From: Phycisphaerae bacterium
GTDB lineage: Bacteria > Planctomycetota > Phycisphaerae > UBA1845
Reading direction: 5' to 3'
Length of the DNA: 64,000 nucleotides
NCBI GenBank assembly: GCA_029260075.1
Contig: JAJDDY010000039.1
Location: forward strand, 1-64,000
Each line of letters begins with the position of its first letter. The stretch's first letter is position 1. Positions 17,449 through 26,687 of the stretch are shown here, piece after piece. The notes below the pieces were generated by a model. The model searched no databases. It had not been told where the DNA came from and was given only the letters and a program-made list of their open reading frames with translations. The position numbers were made by a program, and so were the translations under genes.

Positions 17449-18611
17449 GATGACACCTCCTGCTGCCAGACACGTTGCGGCAGCGTCGATACGGATTTCC
17501 TTCGATCCGACATCATCGTTTCCATCGCCAGAAGGATCAACGCCGCGGCGATGAACCATTGATACTGAGGTTTGTGGCGAACCCTCGTTTCCGTGGCCAA
17601 CTCGGCCGTTCGCATCGCAGCCATCGCGTCAACCAAACGGTGAAACTGTCCGATGGGGGCATATTGACCACCACCCGCCTGTGCCGTCTTGATCAACTCG
17701 GCTTCGTGGAGCTTTGAAAAGACGATTTGTCCGTCGTGCAACAGGGGCTTGTGCGAACCGGCGCCGTCAACGGGAACCTGGACACCAACCGTTCGGGCTG
17801 CATCGCCCACGCCCACCGTGTACGTATGAATGTTGTGTTCCTCATAGGCAATCCGCGCCGCTTCCACCGGGTCGCCCTCATGATCCTCGCCGTCGGTCAA
17901 CAACAGCAAGATGCGCGACGCATCGGGCGGCGACTTGGCGAACAAATCCGTGGCCGTTTCGATTGCTCTGGCGATGGCTGTTCCGCCGCGCGGCGCGCTA
18001 CCGACGTGTAGCGCCTGAAGTTTCGACTTGAACGCCAAGTGGTCCGTCGTGAGCGGCAGGCGAAGCGATGTCGATCCGGCGAAGGCCATGAGTGCCATTC
18101 TGTTGGCCCGTTGGAACACTGCCCGTTCGATCAACTGCTGACGGATGCTCTCTTTCGCGCGCGCCAGTCGATTGGGGGCGACGTCTTCGGCCAACATCGA
18201 TCGAGACACGTCGAGCGCGACCACGATATCCACGCCGTACACTCTCTGCTCTTCCAGGTACAAGCCCCATCGCGGACCGATGACGCCCGCGGCGATCAAC
18301 GTGAGCGCGATCACAAAGAGGCCCTGTCGCAGTGACTGCATGGGTGGGTTCATATGCGATGCGAGCAGGGGCGCAAGCTCCGCCGAAGCGAAGCCACTGA
18401 GCGCACGCCGTCGGCGAATCACGCCGTAGAGGACAACCATACCAGCGAGCGGTCCTATCGACGCAACCCACCAGAGTTTCGGGTTATCGAACTTCAGGTC
18501 GGCGCGATCGACCGACATGAACGCGAGCACGCCGATTACGATCAACGCAATCGGAACGAGCACAGCCCAAGCAAACCAATGGCTCATAGGATAGAGTACG
18601 CGGGATTTCAT
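17445..18611 (-). CDS. batB: BatB-like VWA membrane protein
   Basis: This 388-residue protein has N-terminal membrane segments, a VWA domain with the metal-site motif DVSRS (134-138), FAGSTS and the later LLTDGEDHEGD, and a C-terminal membrane helix (about 352-370). This is the BatB plan: a VWA domain held on the outer face between membrane anchors. It overlaps both neighbours through ATGA junctions, implying coupled translation and fixed stoichiometry with BatA and BatC. Confidence 0.9.
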   Translation of the reverse strand: MKSRVLYPMSHWFAWAVLVPIALIVIGVLAFMSVDRADLKFDNPKLWWVASIGPLAGMVVLYGVIRRRRALSGFASAELAPLLASHMNPPMQSLRQGLFVIALTLIAAGVIGPRWGLYLEEQRVYGVDIVVALDVSRSMLAEDVAPNRLARAKESIRQQLIERAVFQRANRMALMAFAGSTSLRLPLTTDHLAFKSKLQALHVGSAPRGGTAIARAIETATDLFAKSPPDASRILLLLTDGEDHEGDPVEAARIAYEEHNIHTYTVGVGDAARTVGVQVPVDGAGSHKPLLHDGQIVFSKLHEAELIKTAQAGGGQYAPIGQFHRLVDAMAAMRTAELATETRVRHKPQYQWFIAAALILLAMETMMSDRRKSVSTLPQRVWQQEVSS

Positions 18612-19708
18612 GGAATCGTTCGAAACCTCGTGTGCGTCAACGTAAGTTCGAGCATGAGCAACGCGAGCCCCACGAGCATCGCCAACCTCGCGCCCTCGGT
18701 ATTGTCCTGAAACGAACGCTCCCCCGTGCGGCGGCGCTCGAGGCGGTCGATTTCGTCATAGATGGTCACCAACGAGTTGGTATCGGTGGCTCGAAAGTAC
18801 GTACCTCCGGTGAGTCCGGCGATTTCCCTTAGCATTGGCTCGTTAACCTGCGGCGCTTGTTGAAAAAAAGATCGCCGAACCGGGGACGAGCCGACGGCAC
18901 CGATCGTATACACCTTGATCCCCAACGTCGCAGCCACGCGCGCGGCGTCGAGTGGGTCGGGCGGCGGCGTACCCTGTGTTTTCGGGGGGTTGTCCGCACC
19001 GTCGGTAAGCAGAATCATCACCCGACTTCGAGCTGCTTCCGCGCCCGGGACGCCCTCGATGGCCTGCTCGCCCGCACGGCGAAGGTCGTCCGTGGCCCGA
19101 ATGATCGCGTCGCCGAGCGCGGTGAAACCCGCTTCCGGATCTTCACGAATCTGTTGGCCATCGACCCAACCCGGGATGTCCGTTTGCGCGAGTAGGTCGC
19201 TGAGACTGCCGTGATCAAGGGTGAGCGGACAGGGCGTATCGGCGTACATGGCGAAGGTGGTCATCCCGATCAAGTCGTTGTCGCGTCCGGCGGCGCCATC
19301 GCCCCCAAGAACGAAGTCGTTGAACACTTTCTTGACGGCGTCAAGCCTGCGCGCTCGGCGACCGTCAAGCACAAAGTCGTCCTCACGCATACTGCCCGAC
19401 ACGTCGAGCACCATCTGAATGGCGATGCCCTCCTTCAGGTCTTCGTAAGAACCGGCGGACTGAGGCCTCGCGAGGGCGACGATGAGTGCCACAATAGCTG
19501 CACTACGTAGAAGCGGAAGAAGGAATCGACCCCGGTGCGCCCACGTCTTCGGCAGCATCCCCACCAGCCGAGTCGAGCTGAATCTGATCGCGGGGCGACG
19601 GCGCAGACCGGCGCGAATCCACACGACGGGAATCAGGGCGGCGCTGATGAGACACCACCATCCGAAGAGCGGACCGGGGAGAAAGTGGCTGTTCAACCAG
19701 TCGATCAC
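18608..19708 (-). CDS. batA: BatA-like VWA membrane protein
   Basis: This 366-residue protein has two N-terminal membrane segments (about 12-32 and 62-80), a VWA domain with DVSGS at 102-106, MTTFAMYADTPCPLT and LLTDGADNPP, and a C-terminal membrane helix (AMLVGLALLMLELTL). All metal-site motifs are intact. The start is GTG at 19708, overlapping the stop of the upstream gene by four bases (GTGA). Confidence 0.9.
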   Translation of the reverse strand: MIDWLNSHFLPGPLFGWWCLISAALIPVVWIRAGLRRRPAIRFSSTRLVGMLPKTWAHRGRFLLPLLRSAAIVALIVALARPQSAGSYEDLKEGIAIQMVLDVSGSMREDDFVLDGRRARRLDAVKKVFNDFVLGGDGAAGRDNDLIGMTTFAMYADTPCPLTLDHGSLSDLLAQTDIPGWVDGQQIREDPEAGFTALGDAIIRATDDLRRAGEQAIEGVPGAEAARSRVMILLTDGADNPPKTQGTPPPDPLDAARVAATLGIKVYTIGAVGSSPVRRSFFQQAPQVNEPMLREIAGLTGGTYFRATDTNSLVTIYDEIDRLERRRTGERSFQDNTEGARLAMLVGLALLMLELTLTHTRFRTIP

Positions 19709-20949
19709 GCCGCACGCTCCCCGACCGCGTGGTCGCCATCTTCGCTTGCAACGAAGCGCTGCCGGGTCTTCTCAATGAAGTGCTGAGTAGCCTTGAGCAT
19801 CTGGTTGGCCTCGTCTTGACCGGGTTCATGACGGGCGTACTTGACCATGTCACATGCGGTAAGGAACCCATCAAGCTCGTCAGCCACACCCGATGCGAAG
19901 CGATGGTCCCGACCGGCGGCCTCGAGAAACTCCTCCGTGGTCATTTCCGGCGCGGAGACGGCGAAACGCCGCTCGATGTATCCGCGTACAATGTCGCTTA
20001 TTCTATAGTAGTAGGCTTGGACCTTTCGCTGAGCGATCAAGTCGTCAGCGATCAGTATCGCCAGATGTCGCCTAGCCCATACGTCCGCGGGTTCAACCTC
20101 GACATATTCACCCTTTCGGCGACGGGCACGGCGGAGCAGTAGTACACCAATCACCGCAAGCACAATCGCGACGGGGGGCGCGATCCACCACCAGCGCGAC
20201 CAGACCGCAGGCAGCTCGACCGGATCGAGGCGGGTGATGTGGCGAAGCTCTTCTTCCGATAGCGGCGCGGCGTGCGTATCGTCCACCACGACCGCAATCG
20301 GTGTCGTGCTGACTGTTTGCGACTCGGGGGGCACAGCGTCGTCGCCAACGCCCTCGCGAATGTCGACGAATGACACCTCGAAGGGTGGGAGTTCATAGTC
20401 TCCCGGTAGCGAGAAGTCGAGGTCGTAGACGTAGCGCCATCGAAGTCTTCCGTCCCCGGTCGGCACAGCCACTTCACGCTTGGATTCGGCAACGCTGTAT
20501 TCGAACTGGCGATCACCCTCGCGCAGGGCGCGATCGTAGGCTGGTTCGTCTACCGTGACGCCGTCCTCGGCGATGATTTCGAGTTCGATATGCAGAGGGA
20601 CGTCCATAGTCGGCGCTTCGCGACCGGCTTCCAGCTTGATCGAGACCGGGCCTTCCTCCGCCGTGCGCAGAACGGCGTCGCCTGATGTCGGCGTCTCCTT
20701 TGTCTGGGACACGCTGCTGCACCCGGAACTTGAAACGACGAGGCTGAGCAGCGCCGCGAACATGGCCACGAAACCGGAGCGCATCACACAGCGATATCTG
20801 CCGATGCCGCGATTACGAGCGGTGAATGCCATGGTCAAGCGCAGCGCGGCCATCTCCTGCGTGGGTCGATACATGCCCGCGCCTTCGGCTTGGGCATGGC
20901 ACCCCACGACGGCGTCGTTTCCAAACTCGCCGTTAGCGTGCTTGCTCAT
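19705..20949 (-). CDS. Second BatD-like/DUF4381-like protein, probable lipoprotein
   Basis: The frame gives 414 residues from ATG 20949. A shorter form from ATG 20784 (359 residues) would begin MRSGFVAMFAALLSLVVSSS followed by GC, a lipoprotein signal with a lipobox cysteine, and I think that start is more likely. A beta-rich domain (about 75-250 of the long form), one membrane segment (WWWIAPPVAIVLAVIGVLLL, about 255-275) and a helical cytoplasmic tail follow. This layout matches a reduced BatD or DUF4381 protein between DUF58 and BatA. It overlaps batA by GTGA and lies 16 bases after the DUF58 gene. Confidence 0.65.
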   Translation of the reverse strand: MSKHANGEFGNDAVVGCHAQAEGAGMYRPTQEMAALRLTMAFTARNRGIGRYRCVMRSGFVAMFAALLSLVVSSSGCSSVSQTKETPTSGDAVLRTAEEGPVSIKLEAGREAPTMDVPLHIELEIIAEDGVTVDEPAYDRALREGDRQFEYSVAESKREVAVPTGDGRLRWRYVYDLDFSLPGDYELPPFEVSFVDIREGVGDDAVPPESQTVSTTPIAVVVDDTHAAPLSEEELRHITRLDPVELPAVWSRWWWIAPPVAIVLAVIGVLLLRRARRRKGEYVEVEPADVWARRHLAILIADDLIAQRKVQAYYYRISDIVRGYIERRFAVSAPEMTTEEFLEAAGRDHRFASGVADELDGFLTACDMVKYARHEPGQDEANQMLKATQHFIEKTRQRFVASEDGDHAVGERAA

Positions 20950-20965
20950 CGGTCTTCGCGTCGAC

Positions 20966-21841
20966 TCATCGTCGCCGCTCCCTCTTGTGAAAGAACTTCA
21001 CGAGTGGATCCACGTACGACTGATCGGTATGCACCTCGATGGTCTCGGTGTCCATTCGGCGGAACATGGTCTCTCGTGCGCTCGCCGCGTTTGCGGTCAG
21101 CGATTCGTATCGGCGACGCAGCGACCGGCTTGACGTGTCGACCAGCGTGAGTTCGCCGGTCTCGGCGTCCTGCAATTCTACGAACCCGACGTTGGGCAGG
21201 GTCTTCTCGCGCGGGTCCGTGATAATGATAGGTATCAAATCGTGACGGCGGCGGGCGATGCGTAGCGCGGGTTCAAAGCCATCGTCGAGAAAATCGCTCA
21301 CCAGAAAACAGACGGACTTGCGCGTCGTGATGCGGTTGAGAAAGGCGATGGCTTCGGCAATGTCCGTACCCTTCCCCACCGGCTCGTGGAACAGTAGCTC
21401 GCGAATGATACGCAACACGTGCTGTGTACCCTTCTTAGCTGGGACGTACTTCTCCACTTGGTCAGAAAACAGGATCAACCCGACGTTGTCGTTGCTGCGG
21501 ATGGCGGAGAATGCGAGCACGGCGCACAGTTCGGCCGCCACGTCGAGCTTGAACTGGCGCGAACTTCCGAACAATCCGGATCGACTCGCGTCGACAACAA
21601 GCATGACCGTCAGCTCGCGTTCCTCTCGGAACTTCTTGATGAACGGCTCACCGTACCGGGCCGAGACGTTCCAATCGATCAGCCGCACGTCGTCGCCCAC
21701 AACGTAAGGACAGACCTCCTCGAACTCCATCCCCCGACCGCGAAAGGCGGAATGATACTGGCCCGCAAGCACATCGTTCACCACCCGCGCGGTGCGAATC
21801 TGAATCTGACGAACCTTCTTTAGGAGTTCTCTTGGGATCAT
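20966..21841 (-). CDS. DUF58 protein (VWA-like)
   Basis: This 291-residue protein has the DUF58 hallmark GMEFEEVCPYVVGDDVRLID (38-57) followed by WNVSARYGEPFIKKF, and a VWA-like metal site DASRS (84-88). DUF58 proteins almost always pair with MoxR ATPases and Bat proteins, as here, and are thought to be the adaptor between the AAA+ chaperone and the membrane VWA proteins. The start at ATG 21841 (MIPRELLKKVRQIQI) is the family's usual start. It lies 64 bases downstream of moxR. Confidence 0.9.
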   Translation of the reverse strand: MIPRELLKKVRQIQIRTARVVNDVLAGQYHSAFRGRGMEFEEVCPYVVGDDVRLIDWNVSARYGEPFIKKFREERELTVMLVVDASRSGLFGSSRQFKLDVAAELCAVLAFSAIRSNDNVGLILFSDQVEKYVPAKKGTQHVLRIIRELLFHEPVGKGTDIAEAIAFLNRITTRKSVCFLVSDFLDDGFEPALRIARRRHDLIPIIITDPREKTLPNVGFVELQDAETGELTLVDTSSRSLRRRYESLTANAASARETMFRRMDTETIEVHTDQSYVDPLVKFFHKRERRR

Positions 21842-21905
21842 CGTGATGGCTGGAAACTTCGAAGTACGGGCGAAACGATAGAACGAAACGTCGTAATGTC
21901 GACGC

Positions 21906-22904
21906 TTACGGCACGGGTACGTGGTCAAGCACAGCAGACACTACGTCTTCCGATGTCTTCTCTTCCGCCTCCGCTTCGTACGTAACAATGACGCGGTGCC
22001 GCAGGACATCCATGGCGATGGTCTTGACGTCTTGCGGCGTGACGTATCCGCGTCCGGCGAGGAAGGCCGACGCCTTCGCACCGATGGTCATGGCCAGCGT
22101 CGCCCGGGGCGATGCGCCGTACTGAATCCAATCCGCAATAGGCAGTTGATACGCCGCCGGCTCGCGCGTGGCGAAGGTCAGATCGACGATGTAGTCCTTG
22201 ATCTTGTCGTCGATGTAGATGCTGTCGACAATTCGTCGCGCGCTGCGAATATCTTCCGGCGACGTCACCGCGTCGACCTCGAGCTCTGGCTTCGTGACAG
22301 CCATTCGATCCAGAATGCACCGCTCGTCTTCTTTGGACGGGTACCCAACCACGAGCTTCAGCATGAACCGATCCATCTGTGCTTCGGGAAGAGGATAGGT
22401 ACCCTCCTGTTCGATCGGGTTTTGCGTTGCGAGCACAAGGAACGGATCGTCGAGAGGAAAAGTCTCCTTGCCGATGGTCACCTGTCGCTCTTGCATGGCT
22501 TCGAGCAGCGCCGACTGAACCTTGGCCGGCGCCCGGTTGATTTCGTCCGCCAAGATGATGTTCGAGAAAATGGGGCCTTTCTGCACGACGAACTCGCCGT
22601 CCGCAGGGCGATAGATCAGTGTGCCGAGCAGGTCCGCCGGCAACAGGTCGGGCGTAAACTGAAGACGCTGGAACCCCGTGGCGATTCCCTTGGCGAGGCA
22701 AGCCACCGCCGTCGTCTTGGCCAAGCCGGGAACGCCTTCGATGAGAATATGCCCGTTGGAAAGCAGGCCGATAAGCATTCGATGAAGTAGTTCGTCCTGC
22801 CCCACGATCACACGGTGCATTTGTTCGAGAAGCCGCGAAAACGGTTCGCTGGCCTCGGCCACCTGCTGCCCGATTAGTTTCACATCTACCGCCGTTACGC
22901 TCAT
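21906..22904 (-). CDS. moxR: MoxR-family AAA+ ATPase
   Basis: This 332-residue AAA+ protein has Walker A GVPGLAKT (57-64), Walker B IILADEINRAP (about 110-120), and the LATQNPIEQEGTYPLPEAQM stretch that is diagnostic of MoxR. The C-terminal lid has ASPRATLAM. It is the first gene of the eight-gene Bat operon. GGAGG lies about ten bases before ATG 22904, which fixes the start. MoxR proteins act as chaperones that help insert metal or mature VWA partners. Confidence 0.95.
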   Translation of the reverse strand: MSVTAVDVKLIGQQVAEASEPFSRLLEQMHRVIVGQDELLHRMLIGLLSNGHILIEGVPGLAKTTAVACLAKGIATGFQRLQFTPDLLPADLLGTLIYRPADGEFVVQKGPIFSNIILADEINRAPAKVQSALLEAMQERQVTIGKETFPLDDPFLVLATQNPIEQEGTYPLPEAQMDRFMLKLVVGYPSKEDERCILDRMAVTKPELEVDAVTSPEDIRSARRIVDSIYIDDKIKDYIVDLTFATREPAAYQLPIADWIQYGASPRATLAMTIGAKASAFLAGRGYVTPQDVKTIAMDVLRHRVIVTYEAEAEEKTSEDVVSAVLDHVPVP

Positions 22905-23274
22905 CGTAAGAACAGCCTCCGCTTTGGAATAATCATCAAGAACAGCAACGCCGCAATGTACCGGTGTGAAAGAGAAGACGCAACCGACGCCGAACACCTG
23001 TCATACGATGTAGTAACGGTGGCGTCACAATGTGTAGGCCTATCGGTCGCACGCGGTGTAGAGGCCGCGCGATGACGCGATGAACGGTCGGCCTACGCAA
23101 GCGCACCACGCTCGACCAATGGTGGACCAAGGATCACACAGTATGTCGAACTAGGCGTCAAATACCTCCCGGTCGCACGGGGGAAAATCGCCAATGGATC
23201 ACGGGCTGGAAGCCGGTGCCACACTTGATCAACATCAGGCTAGGATCGATCGGTGTTTCGTGGAACGGATCGGA
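22905..23274. repeat. Gap with moxR promoter region and family C hairpin
   Basis: No gene is visible. The operon promoter should lie here, but I cannot place -35/-10 boxes with confidence. Positions 23193-23233 hold AATGGATCACGGGCTGGAAG followed by CCGGTGCCACACTTGATCAAC, which recurs at 63760-63799 and in degraded form at 40696-40728. GGCTGGAAGCC folds as a short stem. Confidence 0.5.
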
Positions 23275-24951
23275 CTATGATGCGGGATCTAAGGCGTTGC
23301 GAATTTCGTTGAGTAGCTGATCGACTTTGAACGGCTTGAACAGCACGGCCGCCAACCCTTCTCGACGAGCGCGGATGATCGAGTGATTCGGGTCATATCC
23401 GAAACCGGTCGTCAAGATGACCGGTGTGTTGGGGTTGGCTTCTTTGGCGGCGGCGAACACTTCGTAACCGCTCTTGAGCGGCATTCGAATATCGCTGATG
23501 ACCAGATCGAACGCTTGGTCGGCAAGACGACCGATGGCCACCGACCCATCCTCAGCAGTACACACACGACAGCCATATCCGGTCAGTACGTCCCGCACGG
23601 TATCGCGAAGCATGGCTTCGTCGTCGGCGACGAGCACGCGCTTCCCGGCGAGGACGGGGTCACGCTTCTTGGTACGCCGCGACGGAATCCCAACGAGCCC
23701 GATCTGGGGCGAAGTCAACTCTTTCACCGTCTCCCGAATTTTGACGGCGTTCTCGGAAACCGTACGCAGACGATGCCGAAGGTCGTCGTGGCCAATGTAG
23801 TCCTCAACGAGTGTCTCGATATCCGTTAGAATATCGTTCACCGGCGCGGTAATCCCACTCAAGACGTCATCACCAACCCGCCCGGTCGTCGTGTGCCGCT
23901 CCGTGGCGAGCAATTCGAGCAAGTGCAGTGCGAGCACGACGTAGCGGGCGAAGATTTCCGCGAATTGTCGATCGTCCTCAGTGAACGCAGCAAGCTTGGC
24001 ATTCTCGTAGTTGGCGACGCCAACTACCTTGCCCTGGAACACGAGCGGCACGGTCAGGGACGAGAGCGCCCCCTCAATGCCTCGGAGGTAACGCTTGTCA
24101 GCCTGCGCGTCGGGACAGATGTAACTGCGTTGGCGTGCGGCGACATATCCGCAGATGCCGTTGTCTTTGGTTGATGCGTACAGTTCGATTTGACCGGCTT
24201 CGGCTGGCATTCCGGCGCAAAGCGCCAACTCCAGTCGACCGGAATCCTTTTCCAGCACGCGGATTTCGAAATTGTCAAAGTGCAAGACGTCACGCGTGCA
24301 GCGGAGTATCTTTTGCTCAAGAAGAGCAAGCCGTTCCTGGGCATCGAGACGGGCGAACTGTGCGGAGTCCAAGCTTAACAACTCGCGACCGGCTTCGTCG
24401 ATGGCGTCGATCTTTTCTTGAAGCCCCGACGTGTTGGCCGTGTCCCAAACTACGGCGGCGACTTCGGTCACACGGTTGTGTAGGTCGGTAACCGGCGTAG
24501 CCATCATGGCGAAACTTTGCCCTGACGCGACCGTGAACGTAAACCGACGCCCGCGCAAATCCGGCGAACCGGTCTGCGACTGATCCTGAGCCCACGAGAA
24601 TGTTTCCAAAGCATGCGTGCAAATGCGGTCACGAACATCGTCCGGGAGGGAAAGAAGTTTGGGGTTGGCCCAATCCAACACGCCGGATTTCCCGACAATG
24701 CCGATGGCCTGACTGACACTATCGATGATGGCAGCAGCCTGACGTGTTACGTGCAAGCCCTGGAACGATGCGAAATCAGTCGCCCGAACTAAAATCGTAT
24801 CGAACGACCCAGTTTGCAGCGACTCCAACGCCTGCTCGACGGTATCAACATGGTGCAGCGTGGCTGTCTCACCAAGCCATCGTGGAACATCGTCGCTCCA
24901 CTCCGGGTGGCCTAGTACCAACACCTGCAACTGCGTGGTCTGCTGTGTCAT
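23275..24951 (-). CDS. Pseudo-receiver/PAS/GAF/receiver signalling protein
   Basis: This 558-residue cytoplasmic protein has, in order, a receiver-like N-terminus without a phospho-acceptor (about 8-60), a PAS-like domain (70-180), a GAF domain (about 210-360, with CGYVAARQRSYICPDAQADK), a helical DHp-like stretch (365-425, DDVLSGITAPVNDILTDIET) and a full receiver domain (437-556). The receiver has DDE near 445, phospho-acceptor D487 (ISDIRMP), the switch threonine in ILTTGF and lysine in FKPF. No histidine kinase ATPase domain is present. It may be a response regulator with sensory input, phosphorylated by a separate kinase. It is not in an operon. Confidence 0.8.
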   Translation of the reverse strand: MTQQTTQLQVLVLGHPEWSDDVPRWLGETATLHHVDTVEQALESLQTGSFDTILVRATDFASFQGLHVTRQAAAIIDSVSQAIGIVGKSGVLDWANPKLLSLPDDVRDRICTHALETFSWAQDQSQTGSPDLRGRRFTFTVASGQSFAMMATPVTDLHNRVTEVAAVVWDTANTSGLQEKIDAIDEAGRELLSLDSAQFARLDAQERLALLEQKILRCTRDVLHFDNFEIRVLEKDSGRLELALCAGMPAEAGQIELYASTKDNGICGYVAARQRSYICPDAQADKRYLRGIEGALSSLTVPLVFQGKVVGVANYENAKLAAFTEDDRQFAEIFARYVVLALHLLELLATERHTTTGRVGDDVLSGITAPVNDILTDIETLVEDYIGHDDLRHRLRTVSENAVKIRETVKELTSPQIGLVGIPSRRTKKRDPVLAGKRVLVADDEAMLRDTVRDVLTGYGCRVCTAEDGSVAIGRLADQAFDLVISDIRMPLKSGYEVFAAAKEANPNTPVILTTGFGYDPNHSIIRARREGLAAVLFKPFKVDQLLNEIRNALDPAS

Positions 24952-25517
24952 ATCCTTGCGCTACTCGATCTTCCTACGAGTACAAGTCCAAGGGATTCTA
25001 GGCAGCCGGATGCACAATCTCTCGTGCATACTCCAATCGGCACGAAGACCCCTCTTTCATGCAGCATAATCGAAAAGAACTCACAGGTTCAAGAGCCTAC
25101 TTGTTTTGGTCTTGGCCAAGGCACAGCCGACTGCTCCCGAGTCGACGCCCTTCCGCTTCTTTGGCCTTGACCCGGACGTCCCGTACGACCGTGGAACGAT
25201 ACCCAACTTCGTGGATTCTGGAACCCCCGATGACAAGATTCGTCGTCCGGGTCAACACGGCAACAGCCCCATAATCTTCCCCGCCCGCCTCGCCAACGAA
25301 GAGCACTACACGTCAAGACGGTGCTTTGCACAATCCCAATGCTCTGTCACACATCGAATGTCGAGTTTTCTGAGGCGCACCCGTAATGACGAATGTACCG
25401 AGCCGCGCCCGTAAGGAAGCGGACGTTTGAAATCCGGTCGCAACAGCTTGAATACGCTCCCTCACGGTCGCGGCGCGAATCGGAAGAGCCGGTCTCGCCC
25501 CGCTGCCGTCGGCCACA
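24952..25517. repeat. Gap with truncated family B element
   Basis: No gene is supported. From about 25338, AATGCTCTGTCACACATCG, then GAGCCGCGCCCGTAAGGAAGC and CTCCCTCACGGTCGCGG follow the family B order. The right end is missing next to the stop codon of the glycosyltransferase gene. Confidence 0.5.
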
Positions 25518-26687
25518 TCACGACGCGCCGACCTTCCCCTCGGCCACCTCGTCGTAGAGCGCTAACATTTGTTCAGCGTGACGGGCCATGCTCACGCGAT
25601 CGGCGATCGCGCGGGCGGCGGTGCCGATTCGTACGCGGTTCGCGGTATCATGGAGACTTATCACACGATCTGCGAGCCCTTGAACGTCGTCGCTATCATC
25701 CAAAACATAGCCATTATCGCCGTCGGAAATCATTTCGGACGCTCCGTCCCATCGAGTCGTGACACACGCAAGCCCAGAGGCCATCGCCTCCAGCACGACG
25801 CGGCTACACGGGTCGTAGTAAGTTGGATGAACGAGCACGTCGCCGGCGTGAAGCATGGTCGGGATGCGATCGCTTGGTCCGGTAAACGTCACGAAATCAG
25901 CCACGCCAATCCGTTCGGCCTGGCGCTGCCACCGTAGAGAATCCCCCTTGCCGATCACCAACGATCGGACATCAGAAACGCCCTGCCGATTGATCCGCGC
26001 CAAAGCGTCGATCCACGTGGGCAGCCCCTTGAGCCGAAAATTGTGGGCGATCAGCAAGACCAAGCAGTGATCGTCGGCGATGTCGTATTCTCGACGAACC
26101 GCCTCACGATGACGGCGGCGCTCCTCCGGGTCGGTGTCGTCGGGATTGACGCCGTTGTAAATCTTGCGGATTGCGGATTGCGGGACGTCGTAGTGACGAC
26201 GTAACTGATCGGTCACGTAGTCGGATATGGCGACGATGATCGGTACGCCGCCTCCGAAAATCGCCCGCTCCATGATCAGCGAATATCGCTGCTTGAAGTT
26301 CAACCGGTTGGCGTATCGCTTGATAAGTCGCCTCGGTCCACTTCCGATGAGGGCCAGGTTGCGTTCGATGGATTCCGCAACCGTACCGCCGCGCGGCTGA
26401 TAGATGTCGGCGCAGGTGCAGGGCGAGATCGCGTGGATCACGTCGTAGCGGTCCTGACGAACCAATCGGGCTACGCGGTGGGCAAACGTGACGCTTCGCC
26501 GCGTGCGCGACATGGCTGCACCGCCGATGTTGTGAACGTGCAGAGTAGGCGTGGGCGACGGGCGACTCCGCGTGAACAGGTGGACCTCCGTGCCGCGATC
26601 CATCAGATGATGCAGGAATTGCAAGGTGGACGTCTCCGCACCGCCGCGCCAGGGATCGATCCATTCTGAAATCAGCGCGACCTTCAC
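25518..26687 (-). CDS. GT4-family glycosyltransferase (WaaG-like)
   Basis: This 389-residue GT-B fold enzyme starts with KVALISEWIDPWRGGAET, whose GGAE glycine loop binds the sugar nucleotide. It has the C-terminal nucleotide-binding segment LVLLIAHNFRLKGLPTWIDA and the E-x7-E region around VVLEAMASGLACVTT. The closest known type is WaaG, which adds glucose to heptose of the lipopolysaccharide core. Its start is GTG and overlaps the stop of the kinase-like gene by GTGA, so the two are translationally coupled. Cytoplasmic, membrane-associated action on a glycolipid is inferred. Confidence 0.85.
   Translation of the reverse strand: MKVALISEWIDPWRGGAETSTLQFLHHLMDRGTEVHLFTRSRPSPTPTLHVHNIGGAAMSRTRRSVTFAHRVARLVRQDRYDVIHAISPCTCADIYQPRGGTVAESIERNLALIGSGPRRLIKRYANRLNFKQRYSLIMERAIFGGGVPIIVAISDYVTDQLRRHYDVPQSAIRKIYNGVNPDDTDPEERRRHREAVRREYDIADDHCLVLLIAHNFRLKGLPTWIDALARINRQGVSDVRSLVIGKGDSLRWQRQAERIGVADFVTFTGPSDRIPTMLHAGDVLVHPTYYDPCSRVVLEAMASGLACVTTRWDGASEMISDGDNGYVLDDSDDVQGLADRVISLHDTANRVRIGTAARAIADRVSMARHAEQMLALYDEVAEGKVGAS

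Noticed and set aside
21921..22790. 289-codon frame opposite moxR
   Set aside because: Arginine/histidine-rich shadow of the sense gene with no ribosome site.
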